A stretch of DNA of 64,000 nucleotides, taken from positions 18,556-82,555 of the forward strand of contig CAMCVI010000010.1 in assembly GCA_945881885.1 (NCBI GenBank). Reading direction: 5' to 3'. This DNA is from Chryseobacterium gleum (GTDB lineage: Bacteria; Bacteroidota; Bacteroidia; Flavobacteriales; Flavobacteriaceae). Below, in pieces: positions 55,696 to 63,992 of the stretch. Made by a program: the position numbers and the translations under genes. Each line of letters begins with the position of its first letter. Positions within the stretch are counted from its first letter, which is position 1. The notes beneath the pieces were generated by a model that ran no database searches, was not told the origin of the DNA, and worked only from the letters and a program-made list of their open reading frames with translations.

Positions 55696-56511
55696 ATGAG
55701 TGAAATTCAAAACATTAGCGAAGCTAGTTTACTTGACAATATATTCGAAGGACGTAATAAAAGTTATGGTGCATACGAATTAAGAACAAATAGTTCAAAA
55801 AGAACAGTTTTTGCATTAATTATTTCTTCAGTATTTTTTATCGCATTGGTTTTTGCTTTGTATCTTTCTATGAAAAGTAAAGATAAAGCAGAAGAAAAAA
55901 TCACCAAGGTTGAACTTAAGAAAGTGAAAACACCTATTAAAAAGGACAAGAAAATTTTTGAAATAAAAAAGGTTGAACCTATCAAAAAGGTAAAATCTGT
56001 GGTAGACATTGTAAAAAATGTGCCTCCAGTTGTTGTAAATAAGAAAACAGTTGAAAATGAAATACCTCCAATTGATCTTGACAAAAAATCGGGTTCAGAA
56101 ACTGCGAAAGGAGATGCAAATGCAAACCTTGACAAAGGTGCTGAATTAGCGCAGGATGATCAAAAAGGAGATGATACAGATTACAATCAAATCTTTAATA
56201 CCGTACAAGTTTCTGCTTCACCTCCTGGAGGTATGAACGCATTTAGAAAGCAAATCGCAAGTTCTTTCCGTTTACCAGATGTAGACGAAACTACTACGGG
56301 TACTGTTGTCGCTAAATTCGTAGTTGGGTTAGATGGAGCAATCAGTGATATCGTAATTCTTAAAGAGAATCCAACAGGATTAGGTTTAGGAAAAGAAGCA
56401 ACAAGAATCTTAAGTAGATCTCCAAAATGGACACCAGGTGTATACAATGGTAGAAATGTAAAACAATACTATACATTGCCTATATCCATTCAAATTACAG
56501 CTAACGAATAA
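55696..56511 (+). CDS. tonB: TonB energy transducer
   Basis: A 271-residue TonB. The cytoplasmic start ASLLDNIFEGRNKSYGAYELR is the Bacteroidota TonB signature. One membrane segment follows (TVFALIISSVFFIALVFALYL), then a Lys/Pro/Val-rich periplasmic spanner and a C-terminal TonB domain (from about GMNAFRKQIASSFRLPD to YYTLPISIQI). It couples the ExbB/ExbD motor to TonB receptors such as the one at 9816. Confidence 0.95.
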   Translation: MSEIQNISEASLLDNIFEGRNKSYGAYELRTNSSKRTVFALIISSVFFIALVFALYLSMKSKDKAEEKITKVELKKVKTPIKKDKKIFEIKKVEPIKKVKSVVDIVKNVPPVVVNKKTVENEIPPIDLDKKSGSETAKGDANANLDKGAELAQDDQKGDDTDYNQIFNTVQVSASPPGGMNAFRKQIASSFRLPDVDETTTGTVVAKFVVGLDGAISDIVILKENPTGLGLGKEATRILSRSPKWTPGVYNGRNVKQYYTLPISIQITANE

Positions 56512-56512
56512 T

Positions 56513-56737
56513 ATGAATTGGTTAAATAAATTAAAACAGAAATCGCCCAAACAGCGATTTCTGTTTATTTTAGGACTTTTAATATTCTGCTTTTATTTAG
56601 TCTTGGCCTATTTGGTAGCTTTTTGGGAAAATTTTCCACTAGAAGTATCCTTAACAAGAAGAAGAATATTTGCAGGTTTGCTATTACTTTACGCAGGTTT
56701 CAGGTTTTACAGATTAATAAAAAAAGAGGATGAGTAA
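56513..56737 (+). CDS. Small two-segment membrane protein
   Basis: A 74-residue protein starting 1 nt after the tonB stop. Two membrane segments (about residues 14-35 and 49-63) are joined by FWENFPLEVSLTRRR and followed by a charged tail. I do not recognise a named family. Its place between tonB and the PstS-like gene, with tight spacing on both sides, suggests a role with the TonB machine, unproven. Confidence 0.75.
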   Translation: MNWLNKLKQKSPKQRFLFILGLLIFCFYLVLAYLVAFWENFPLEVSLTRRRIFAGLLLLYAGFRFYRLIKKEDE

Positions 56738-56738
56738 C

Positions 56739-57635
56739 ATGAAAAAAATTTCTATCGTTTATGTACTAATTGTTTCAGTAATTTTCGCTTGTAAAAAATC
56801 TGAAAATAGTACTGAAGACGAATCTTATGTTAAGGGAAAAGCCACAATTTATGTAGACGAATCTTTGTTGCCAATTGTGGAAGATCAAGAAATGGTTTTT
56901 GAAAGTAAATATCCAAAAGCCGCCATTACACTTATTCCAAAATCAGATTCGGATATTGTAAATTTATTATTACAACGAAAAATTGATTTAGCAGTACTTT
57001 CCCATGAATTGACTAAAGCTCAAGAAGAAAAATTAAAAGCTACTGATGTAATTGGCAAAAACACACCTTTTTGTTCTGATGCCATTGCTTTAATTGTCAA
57101 AGCAGGAAATTCAATAACTACTATTACAACTTCAGAAATTTATGATGTTTTAAAAGGAAAAAACACAAGTGTTCAATTTGTTTTTGATAACGAAAATTCT
57201 AGTACATTAAGTTATTTAATGGATAAAGCGAATGTTAAATCTTTATCAAAAAGTGTCACAGCATTGAAAAACAACCTAGAAGTTATTAAATTTGTTTCTG
57301 AAAACAATAATTCAATTGGATTTGTGGGCGTAAATTGGCTTTTGAATCCATCAATTGAATTGGAAAGCACAATAAAAAAAGTAAAAGTTTTAGCAGTAGG
57401 AGCAAGCGGTAAAAAAGCGGTTAAACCTACTCAATCATACATAGAAACAAAAGAATATCCATTTATAAGAAAAATATATTTGTTAAATTATCAAGGTAGA
57501 ACAGGTTTAGGCATGGGTTTTGCTTCTTTTGTAAAAAGCGAAGTAGGACAACGCATTACTCTTAAATCAGGATTAGCGCCAATTAAGATTCCAACTAGAG
57601 AAATCAGAATTATAAAAAATAATAAACAGAAATAA
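56739..57635 (+). CDS. PstS-like substrate-binding lipoprotein
   Basis: A 298-residue lipoprotein. I prefer ATG 56739 (MKKISIVYVLIVSVIFAC), 1 nt after the preceding stop, over ATG 56730, because it gives a clean lipoprotein signal with the lipobox Cys in IFACKKSE. The mature part resembles phosphate-binding PstS proteins: KATIYVDESLLPIVEDQ, SDSDIVNLLLQRKIDLAVLSHELT, SNSIGFVGVNWL and GLGMGFASFVKSEVGQRI. No phosphate ABC transporter is nearby. This gene regularly accompanies exbB-exbD-tonB in Bacteroidota, so its ligand and role may differ from phosphate uptake. Confidence 0.85.
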   Translation: MKKISIVYVLIVSVIFACKKSENSTEDESYVKGKATIYVDESLLPIVEDQEMVFESKYPKAAITLIPKSDSDIVNLLLQRKIDLAVLSHELTKAQEEKLKATDVIGKNTPFCSDAIALIVKAGNSITTITTSEIYDVLKGKNTSVQFVFDNENSSTLSYLMDKANVKSLSKSVTALKNNLEVIKFVSENNNSIGFVGVNWLLNPSIELESTIKKVKVLAVGASGKKAVKPTQSYIETKEYPFIRKIYLLNYQGRTGLGMGFASFVKSEVGQRITLKSGLAPIKIPTREIRIIKNNKQK

Positions 57636-57645
57636 AAAAGTAGAA

Positions 57646-59337
57646 ATGAGAACAATTATTTTATCAAGTTTTGCCACTATTTTTGCTGCAGTTGCGGTAA
57701 ATGCTCAAGATTTAGAACAAGTTAAGAAAACAATTGATGCCGAAAAATTTTCAGAAGCTAGAAAATCATTAAAGTCAATGGTTGAAACAGCACCAGATAA
57801 AGGTAAAAATTATTTTTATTTAGGTCAAGTATATTTAGCTTTAGAAAAACAAGATTCGGCTAAAGTATATTTTGATAAAGGAAAAGCAGCAAAAGATGCC
57901 GGTCATTTAAATTTAATTGGTTTAGGTCAGTTAGATTTGTTAGATGGAAAAGCTTCAAATGCAGAAGCTAATTTTTCAGCAGCATTAGCAATAGCTAAAA
58001 AGAAAAATACTGAAGAACAAATTTTTATTACGCAAGCTTATTTAAAAGCTGCCAATCCAGATGTTTCTAAAGCTTTAGCAGCAGCTAAATTAGCGGTGGC
58101 AGCAGATGCAAAATCAGCTCAAGCACACATTTCATTAGGTGATGCTTTGGTTGCAAATAAAAACATCAATGATGCCTACGTGGCCTACAGAACAGCGGGC
58201 GAACTTGACAAAACATCATTAAGAGCACCTTTGCAATTGGCAATTATCACAAGAAATGCACAAGCGTTTCCAGAAGCGTTAAAAGCATTTAATGATATTT
58301 TAGCAATCAATCCAAGTTACGGACCAGCTTTCCGTGAAAAAGCAGAAACTAATTTAGCTTGGGCGTATGCAAAAAAATCGCTTTTCGAAGAAAAAATTGC
58401 AGCCGCATTAGAGGATTATAAAAAGTACATGGGTTTAACAGATGTTTCTACAGATGCGAAAATCAAATATGCCGATTTCTTAATCTTATCAAAAAAATGG
58501 AAAGAATTAGAAACAGAAGCTCTAGCGATTCAAAAATTAGATAAAGTAAATCCAAAAGTATTCAAATATTTAGGATATGCTTATTCTGAAAACGGAAATC
58601 CTGATGGCGCGATTAAGTCACTTACCGAGTACATGACAAAAGTAGATGTTAAAAAAATAAATGGAAAAGATTATTTGTATTTGGCAAAAGCGAAATTAGC
58701 CACTTCAATGGATGATAAAGGAATTATTTCTAACCAGGCAAAATTCAATGAAGCGATTTCAGATTTAACTAAAGCGGCAGAATTAAATCCAAATTTAAAT
58801 ACAGAATTTACAGAAATCGGAATTAAATTGTATTCTGGAAAAGCGTATTTAGAAGCTGCAAAATTATTTGAATTAGCAGTTAAAAACACTAATTCTAAAA
58901 GTTACAGCCGTGATAATTTTTTACTAGGGAATTCAATTTTGTTCTATGCAGAAAGTAAAACACCAGAACAAAAAGCAACACTAACTGCAGAATTTGTAAA
59001 AGCAAATAACGCTTATGCTGAAGCTATTAAAATATCTCCAAATACTCAAGATGTATATTTTTACAAAGGACAATTAAATAGAGTTATTGGTACACCAGAA
59101 GCTAATGCACAAGCTGTTTTAGATTATGAAGGATATGTGAAAACAGTAACCGCTAAAGGCGAAACAGAATTGGCAAAAGCAGCAGTAAGAGAAAATCTAT
59201 TTGAAACCTACTCATATATTGGAGCAAATTATGCAACAACAGATAAAGTAAAAGCGATAGAGAATTTCAAAAAAGCAGCTGAAATTAATCCAAATGATGT
59301 TTTCGTAAAAGAATCATTACAAGCATTAAATAAATAA
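57646..59337 (+). CDS. Exported tetratricopeptide-repeat protein of the TonB operon
   Basis: A 563-residue protein with a signal peptide (MRTIILSSFATIFAAVAVNAQ) and many TPR units along its length, for example KNYFYLGQVYLALEKQDSAKVYFDKGKAA, AQAHISLGDALVANKNINDAYVAYRTAGELDK and PKVFKYLGYAYSENGNPDGAIKSLTEYM. It is rich in Ala and Lys. As a periplasmic scaffold it may organise the TonB system or its PstS-like neighbour; no direct evidence. A terminator with a GAAA tetraloop ends the operon. Confidence 0.9.
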   Translation: MRTIILSSFATIFAAVAVNAQDLEQVKKTIDAEKFSEARKSLKSMVETAPDKGKNYFYLGQVYLALEKQDSAKVYFDKGKAAKDAGHLNLIGLGQLDLLDGKASNAEANFSAALAIAKKKNTEEQIFITQAYLKAANPDVSKALAAAKLAVAADAKSAQAHISLGDALVANKNINDAYVAYRTAGELDKTSLRAPLQLAIITRNAQAFPEALKAFNDILAINPSYGPAFREKAETNLAWAYAKKSLFEEKIAAALEDYKKYMGLTDVSTDAKIKYADFLILSKKWKELETEALAIQKLDKVNPKVFKYLGYAYSENGNPDGAIKSLTEYMTKVDVKKINGKDYLYLAKAKLATSMDDKGIISNQAKFNEAISDLTKAAELNPNLNTEFTEIGIKLYSGKAYLEAAKLFELAVKNTNSKSYSRDNFLLGNSILFYAESKTPEQKATLTAEFVKANNAYAEAIKISPNTQDVYFYKGQLNRVIGTPEANAQAVLDYEGYVKTVTAKGETELAKAAVRENLFETYSYIGANYATTDKVKAIENFKKAAEINPNDVFVKESLQALNK

Positions 59338-59355
59338 AATAATATAATATTTATT

Positions 59356-59387
59356 AAAAACCGATAGCGAAAGTTATCGGTTTTTTT
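59356..59387 (+). terminator. Terminator of the TonB operon
   Basis: CCGATAGC (59361-59368) pairs with GTTATCGG (59373-59380), one G-U pair, GAAA tetraloop, flanked by A and T runs. Confidence 0.93.
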
Positions 59388-59404
59388 ATGTGCAATTTCC
59401 ATCG

Positions 59405-59460
59405 GATAAACTTTTGCCATTTACCCTTTAGCTTTTACCCTAAATAAATTACCTTTGCAC
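59405..59460. repeat. Phased heptamer array, eight units, before queE
   Basis: Fifty-six nucleotides divide into eight 7-mers. On the minus strand they include GGTAATT, GGTAAAA, GCTAAAG, GGTAAAT and GGCAAAA. The queE -7 element lies inside the array. Confidence 0.65.
59450..59457 (+). promoter_or_regulatory. -7 element of the queE promoter
   Basis: TACCTTTG, 17 nt before the ATG; no TTG at the -33 distance. It falls within the heptamer array. Confidence 0.5.
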
Positions 59461-59474
59461 TCAATATATAAAAT

Positions 59475-60107
59475 ATGCTTAATAAAGAAACTCAAATACT
59501 TGTAGACAAAGGCGAAATGCTTCCCTTAATGGAAGAATTTTACACCATTCAAGGCGAAGGATATCACACCGGAACGGCAGCGTATTTTATTCGCGTGGGT
59601 GGTTGTGATGTAGGTTGCCATTGGTGCGATGTAAAAGAAAGTTGGAATGCGGATTTACATCCTCCAACTGCAGTTGAAAATATAATTACGAATGCCAAAA
59701 AATATGCAGAAACAATCGTAATTACTGGAGGCGAACCTTTAACATGGAATATGAATCCGATTACTACGCAATTAAAAAATGCAGGATTAATTGTACATAT
59801 TGAAACTTCTGGCGCTTATGATGTTACCGGAACTTGGGATTGGTTTTGTTTGTCGCCCAAGAAAAATAAATTGCCTGTAGCTTCAGCTTACGCCATCGCA
59901 AACGAGTTAAAAGTGATTATTCATAATAAACACGATTTTATTTTCGCCGAAGAACAAGCAGAAAAAACAAATGAAAACGCTATTTTATTCTTACAACCTG
60001 AATGGAGCAAAAAAGAAGAAATGACACCACTAATTGTAGATTATGTGATGAATAATCCAAAATGGCGCGTGTCTTTACAAACTCATAAATATTTGAATAT
60101 TCCTTAA
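59475..60107 (+). CDS. queE: 7-carboxy-7-deazaguanine synthase
   Basis: A 210-residue radical-SAM enzyme that forms the deazaguanine ring in queuosine synthesis. The cluster motif C-x3-C-x2-C is GGCDVGCHWCDVKESW, preceded by EEFYTIQGEGYHTGTAAYFIRVGG. VITGGEPLTWN and HIETSG are further family motifs. The size suits the Bacteroidota type. Together with queA at 48248 it indicates a queuosine pathway. Confidence 0.96.
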   Translation: MLNKETQILVDKGEMLPLMEEFYTIQGEGYHTGTAAYFIRVGGCDVGCHWCDVKESWNADLHPPTAVENIITNAKKYAETIVITGGEPLTWNMNPITTQLKNAGLIVHIETSGAYDVTGTWDWFCLSPKKNKLPVASAYAIANELKVIIHNKHDFIFAEEQAEKTNENAILFLQPEWSKKEEMTPLIVDYVMNNPKWRVSLQTHKYLNIP

Positions 60108-60115
60108 TTTGGAAT

Positions 60116-60823
60116 TTAAACAGATAACTTTGCCAAATAATCAAAATGTTCACCTTCCATTATTAATTCACATTGTAAACCATTTGCAATTGCTGCGTTT
60201 TGAAGTGTGTTGTAATCTAAATATAACCAAGGAAAAGCGTCTTCTGTTTCTCCTTTGTATTGCACCGTAAAAGTCAGTTCTCCATAATAACCATCTGCAG
60301 GAATGCTATACGCGCCATCTTCATCTTGATCATACATGTAAATTAAATCAGAAGAATCAATTAAAATCTGACCGTTTTCATTTAATAACGATTTTAATTT
60401 CTGTAAATAGTTGCCTGTTTCTTTCAATGTTCCAAAGATGCCCGTGCCATTCATTAAAAGAATTATGGTGTCAAATTTTATGGTTACATCTAAATCTAAA
60501 ATAGACTGAACAAATACATTTTTCAGACCTCGAAGTTGACAAGCTTTCACTGCATTTTCAGAAATATCAATAGCAGTGACTTCTAAATTTCTATCGTTTT
60601 GTAATACCAAGGAATGACTTCCAGCACCGCAACCAATATCTAAGACTTTTCCTTTGGCTAATTCTAAAGCTTTTTGTTCCAATTTTGGCATTTCATTATA
60701 AGTTCTAAATAAATAGGAAACAGACATTTCATCAGCTTCAGAAATAGACGTTTCGGTAATTATATCTTCAGGTAAATTATTCGTTTGGTAATCTAATATG
60801 GCTTTTCCGAAAAGGTCTTTCAT
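60116..60823 (-). CDS. Class I SAM-dependent methyltransferase
   Basis: A 235-residue methyltransferase. AdoMet motif I is KVLDIGCGAGSHSLVLQ, followed by an acidic residue in VTAIDISENAV and motif IV at TIILLMNGTGIFGTL. The substrate cannot be told. It is convergent with queE (8-nt gap) and divergent from the YkgJ-type gene. No signal peptide. Confidence 0.88.
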   Translation of the reverse strand: MKDLFGKAILDYQTNNLPEDIITETSISEADEMSVSYLFRTYNEMPKLEQKALELAKGKVLDIGCGAGSHSLVLQNDRNLEVTAIDISENAVKACQLRGLKNVFVQSILDLDVTIKFDTIILLMNGTGIFGTLKETGNYLQKLKSLLNENGQILIDSSDLIYMYDQDEDGAYSIPADGYYGELTFTVQYKGETEDAFPWLYLDYNTLQNAAIANGLQCELIMEGEHFDYLAKLSV

Positions 60824-60876
60824 CGTTGTGTTTCAAAATTCAACATTTGTTTTTCATAAATCTATATTCAAAATCG

Positions 60877-60884
60877 TAACTTTG
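60877..60884 (+). promoter_or_regulatory. -7 element before the YkgJ-type gene
   Basis: TAACTTTG, 22 nt before the ATG at 60907. The nearest TTG is 27 nt upstream, too far for a good -33 element. Confidence 0.45.
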
Positions 60885-60906
60885 TATTTCATCATACAAT
60901 TTAATA

Positions 60907-61401
60907 ATGAAGCCATCATTAAACGAAATTCAAAAACTAGCCAAAGATACACATATTGAAACTAAAAAATATTTCGATAAGTTAAAAAAACGTGTGCCTA
61001 AAAATTTAGATTATGTGATGCAAGATTTACATGATGCCGAATTTAAAAAAACCGATTGTTTAGCATGTGCCAACTGCTGTAAAACGACAGGTCCATTATT
61101 TACAGATGCCGATGTGGAGCGAATTTCGAAACATTTAAAACAAAAACCACAACAATTTATCACTCAGTTTTTACGTGTAGATGAAGATAATGATTATGTA
61201 TTGAAATCAGTGCCTTGCACGTTTTTAGATGCAGATAATAAATGTTTTATTTACGATGTGCGACCAAAAGCATGTAGAGAATTCCCGCATACCGACAGAA
61301 AAAAATTCAATCAAATTACGGATTTAACTTTACTAAACCTTTCCGTTTGTCCTGCTGCTTTTAATATTGTAGAGAAAATGAAATTAAAAATGCCTTTGTA
61401 A
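60907..61401 (+). CDS. YkgJ family cysteine-cluster protein
   Basis: A 164-residue protein with the YkgJ pattern: CLACANCCKTTGPLFTDADVERI, then CTFLDADNKCFIYDVRPKACREFP, and a final Cys in NLSVCPAAFN. The cysteines probably bind zinc or an iron-sulfur cluster. The function is unknown. It is convergent with the NamZ-like gene, 1 nt apart. Confidence 0.9.
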   Translation: MKPSLNEIQKLAKDTHIETKKYFDKLKKRVPKNLDYVMQDLHDAEFKKTDCLACANCCKTTGPLFTDADVERISKHLKQKPQQFITQFLRVDEDNDYVLKSVPCTFLDADNKCFIYDVRPKACREFPHTDRKKFNQITDLTLLNLSVCPAAFNIVEKMKLKMPL

Positions 61402-61402
61402 T

Positions 61403-62629
61403 TTAATTGTAAATTAGATATTTCTTTCTTATTTCCTTAAAAGTACTCAAATCAACTTCCCAGCTTTTTCTAATTTCCTTTTCAGAAACGCCTTCAATAA
61501 TTTGCTCTTGTAGTTTTTTAGTTCCAGCTAATTTGGTAAAAAAATCATTAAAAAAGATAGCTTTGTCAGAAGTATTGGCATACGCTTTTATTAGCCATTT
61601 CAACTCTAAACGTGTTACTTTTTTGATTTTTGTCAAATCTTCTCCATAACATAAAACATCTTTATGCATAGGCTCTTTTGCTCCAAAATTCGGAATTGGG
61701 GTAAAAGAAAAATCAGTTTTAAGTAAAAATGGCGAACCATAAATTTGAAATTGTTTTTCTGTCCCTCTTCCTACACTTACGTTGGTGCCTTCAAAAAAAC
61801 ACAAACTAGCATATAAATTTATCGATTGATCATTTGGTAAATTTGGAGAAGGTTTTACTGGTAAATTATACTTCATTTCTCTATTATAGTATGTACAAGG
61901 AACCACTTTCAATTTACATTGAATTCCGTTGGCTAACCATTTTTCTCCGTTTATCATTTTAGCATATTCTCCAATAGTCATACCGTGTAAAACAGGAATG
62001 GGGTGCATGCCTACAAAACTTTTCTGTTCCATTTCTAATAAGGGTCCATCAATAATACTTCCATTCGGATTGGGTCTGTCTAAAACTAAAAGTTCAATAT
62101 TGTTTTCCGCACAAGCTTCCATCACATAATGTAAGGTTGAAATGTAGGTGTAAAATCTAGCCCCAACATCCTGAATGTCAAAAAGCATTATATCTATACC
62201 TGCCAATTGCTCAGATTTTGGTTTTTTGTTGTTTCCGTATAGCGAAATTATGGGTAAGTTGGTTTTTATGTCTTTGCCATCTTTTATGATTTCTCCCGCG
62301 TCAGCGGTTCCTCTAAAGCCATGTTCTGGAGCATATATTTTTTGTAAATCAACTTTTTTTTCTATAAGAAAATCAACCAAGTGCTTTTTGTTTTCAACAA
62401 TTCCAGTCGGATTGGTAACAATACCAATTTTCTTATTTTCAAATAAAGGCAAATAGGTTTCGTAGTTTTCAGCACCTGTTTTTATGGCTAAGTTTTTGAT
62501 TTTTTGACTTGGTGTTTCTAAGGCTTTTGGCTTTTGACTTTCGACTTTTGACTTTTTCAAAGAAGAACATCCAAAAGGAAATAATAGTATTAAAATAAAT
62601 AAAAACGTATTTTTGAACTCAAATTTCAT
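61403..62629 (-). CDS. DUF1343 lipoprotein, NamZ-like exo-beta-N-acetylmuramidase
   Basis: A 408-residue lipoprotein with lipobox Cys in LLFPFGCSSLKK. The DUF1343 core is clear: IGIVTNPTGI, YAPEHGFRGTADAGE, MLFDIQDVGARFYTYISTLHYVMEA, LVLDRPNPNG, SFVGMHPIPVLHGMTIGEYA and FEGTNVSVGRGTEKQFQIYGSP. Characterised members (NamZ) release N-acetylmuramic acid from peptidoglycan fragments, a recycling step consistent with mpl at 14499. A heptamer array (62519-62553) lies in the coding sequence just after the lipobox. The start is 11 nt from the divergent permease gene. Confidence 0.9.
   Translation of the reverse strand: MKFEFKNTFLFILILLFPFGCSSLKKSKVESQKPKALETPSQKIKNLAIKTGAENYETYLPLFENKKIGIVTNPTGIVENKKHLVDFLIEKKVDLQKIYAPEHGFRGTADAGEIIKDGKDIKTNLPIISLYGNNKKPKSEQLAGIDIMLFDIQDVGARFYTYISTLHYVMEACAENNIELLVLDRPNPNGSIIDGPLLEMEQKSFVGMHPIPVLHGMTIGEYAKMINGEKWLANGIQCKLKVVPCTYYNREMKYNLPVKPSPNLPNDQSINLYASLCFFEGTNVSVGRGTEKQFQIYGSPFLLKTDFSFTPIPNFGAKEPMHKDVLCYGEDLTKIKKVTRLELKWLIKAYANTSDKAIFFNDFFTKLAGTKKLQEQIIEGVSEKEIRKSWEVDLSTFKEIRKKYLIYN
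62519..62553. repeat. Phased heptamer array inside the NamZ-like gene
   Basis: On the minus strand: AGTCAAA, AGTCGAA, AGTCAAA, AGCCAAA, AGCCTTA. It encodes the flexible linker after the lipid anchor, where length and sequence changes should be tolerated. Confidence 0.6.
62608..62615 (+). promoter_or_regulatory. -7 element of the permease gene inside the divergent gene
   Basis: TATTTTTG, 25 nt before the TTG start at 62641, within the first codons of the opposing NamZ-like gene. No -33 TTG is seen. Confidence 0.4.
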
Positions 62630-62640
62630 AAAAGTTTATT

Positions 62641-63873
62641 TTGAATTTAGAATATTTTATTGCGAAACGACTTATAGTTTCTAAAAGTTATAAAAGTAGT
62701 GTTTCTTCACCAATTATAAAAATCGCCATATGGGCCATTGCCTTAAGTATTTTTATGATGATAATTTCTGTGGCTACTGGCGTTGGATTGCAACAAAAAA
62801 TACGCGAAAAAATTGCTGCTTTCAACGGGCATGTTATTGTTTCAAATTTTGACGACAACCAATCTCAAGTAACTGCTGAACCTTTCGATTATAGAACATT
62901 CCCAATTTCTCAATTAAAAAAAAATAAATACATTGCGCACGTGCAACCCGTTATTACAAAAGGCGCTTTAATTAGGACTAAAACGGATGTAGAAGGCATA
63001 ATTTTTAAAGGTGTAGATGCTTCTTACCAATGGAAAAATCTGGAAGAATTTTTAATTGCAGGTAAAATCCCAACTTATAAAGACGGTGATATTAATGAGG
63101 TATTGATTTCTCAGTTTCTAGCCAATCGATTAAAATTGAAAGTTGGCAATTCATTCTCTACTTTTTTTATGAAAACTCAAGGCAAATTACCTAGTGTAAG
63201 AAAATTTAAAATTGCAGGAATTTACAACTCCGGTTTTCAAGAATTCGATTCGTCTTATATAATTGGCAATATGCAACATCTACAACGTATTAATAAATGG
63301 CAACCCAATCAGTTTGGTGCTTATGAGATTTTTATTGACGACTTTTCAAAATTAGACGATCGAGCGCAAGAAATCTATAAAACCATCCCGCCTACTTTTA
63401 ATAGTGTATCTATTGCTGAAAAATATTTTAGTATTTTCGAATGGCTTAAACTTTTCGATTTTAATATTTTGGTAATTCTCATCATCATGATAGCTGTAGC
63501 TACTATAAATATGGTGGTTGCGCTATTAGTCTTAATTCTCGAACGTACCCAACTAATAGGAATGTTAAAAGCACTTGGAGCGAATAATTGGTCCGTCCGA
63601 AAAATATTTTTATACAACGCCGCTCATTTAATTTCTAGAGGATTGTTCTGGGGAAATGGAATCGCTATTTTGTTATTAATAATTCAAAAAAAATTCCAAA
63701 TTATCAAACTCAACCCAGAAAGTTATTACGTTTCTTCAGTTCCTATTGACATTAATTTCTTTTACATATTTCTTTTAAATATTGGAACAATTTTAATTTG
63801 TTTATTGATTTTACTGATTCCATCCTATTTAATCACAAAAATAGCTCCAATAAAAGCATTGAATTTTAATTAG
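62641..63873 (+). CDS. LolC/LolE-type ABC transporter permease
   Basis: A 410-residue membrane protein starting at TTG (LNLEYFIAKRLI). It has one N-terminal membrane segment (IIKIAIWAIALSIFMMIISVATGVGLQQKI), a periplasmic domain with NGHVIVSNFD, and three C-terminal segments with ERTQLIGMLKALGANNWSVRKIFLYNA and a final LIPSYLITKIAPIKALNFN. The architecture fits lipoprotein-releasing permeases that pull outer-membrane lipoproteins from the inner membrane. The LolD-like ATPase is not adjacent. Confidence 0.88.
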   Translation: MNLEYFIAKRLIVSKSYKSSVSSPIIKIAIWAIALSIFMMIISVATGVGLQQKIREKIAAFNGHVIVSNFDDNQSQVTAEPFDYRTFPISQLKKNKYIAHVQPVITKGALIRTKTDVEGIIFKGVDASYQWKNLEEFLIAGKIPTYKDGDINEVLISQFLANRLKLKVGNSFSTFFMKTQGKLPSVRKFKIAGIYNSGFQEFDSSYIIGNMQHLQRINKWQPNQFGAYEIFIDDFSKLDDRAQEIYKTIPPTFNSVSIAEKYFSIFEWLKLFDFNILVILIIMIAVATINMVVALLVLILERTQLIGMLKALGANNWSVRKIFLYNAAHLISRGLFWGNGIAILLLIIQKKFQIIKLNPESYYVSSVPIDINFFYIFLLNIGTILICLLILLIPSYLITKIAPIKALNFN

Positions 63874-63992
63874 CAGCTCATCCTGCTTTCCGCTCTATCT
63901 TTTTGTATAATTGTCTTTAAGAAAAATAAAGTCCATTATACAAAAAGGATGCCGCTCCAATCAGGGCTATGGCAATTATTTCCATAAGAATT
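63874..63992. repeat. Dispersed-type hairpin repeat at the window end
   Basis: TTTTTGTATAAT (63900-63911) pairs perfectly with ATTATACAAAAA (63935-63946). Inside, CTTTA (63915-63919) pairs with TAAAG (63927-63931). CCGCTC recurs as a direct repeat on both sides (63890-63895 and 63952-63957). The flanks are GC-richer than the window average. The wording recalls an abundant intergenic repeat of Flavobacteriaceae. On the minus strand an ORF end (ALIGAASFLYNGLYFS, stop near 63931) also reads through it, so part may be the C-terminus of a next gene. Confidence 0.6.

Noticed and set aside
55764..56135. 123-codon minus-strand ORF inside tonB
   Set aside because: Produced by the low-complexity Lys/Val-rich coding sequence read in reverse.
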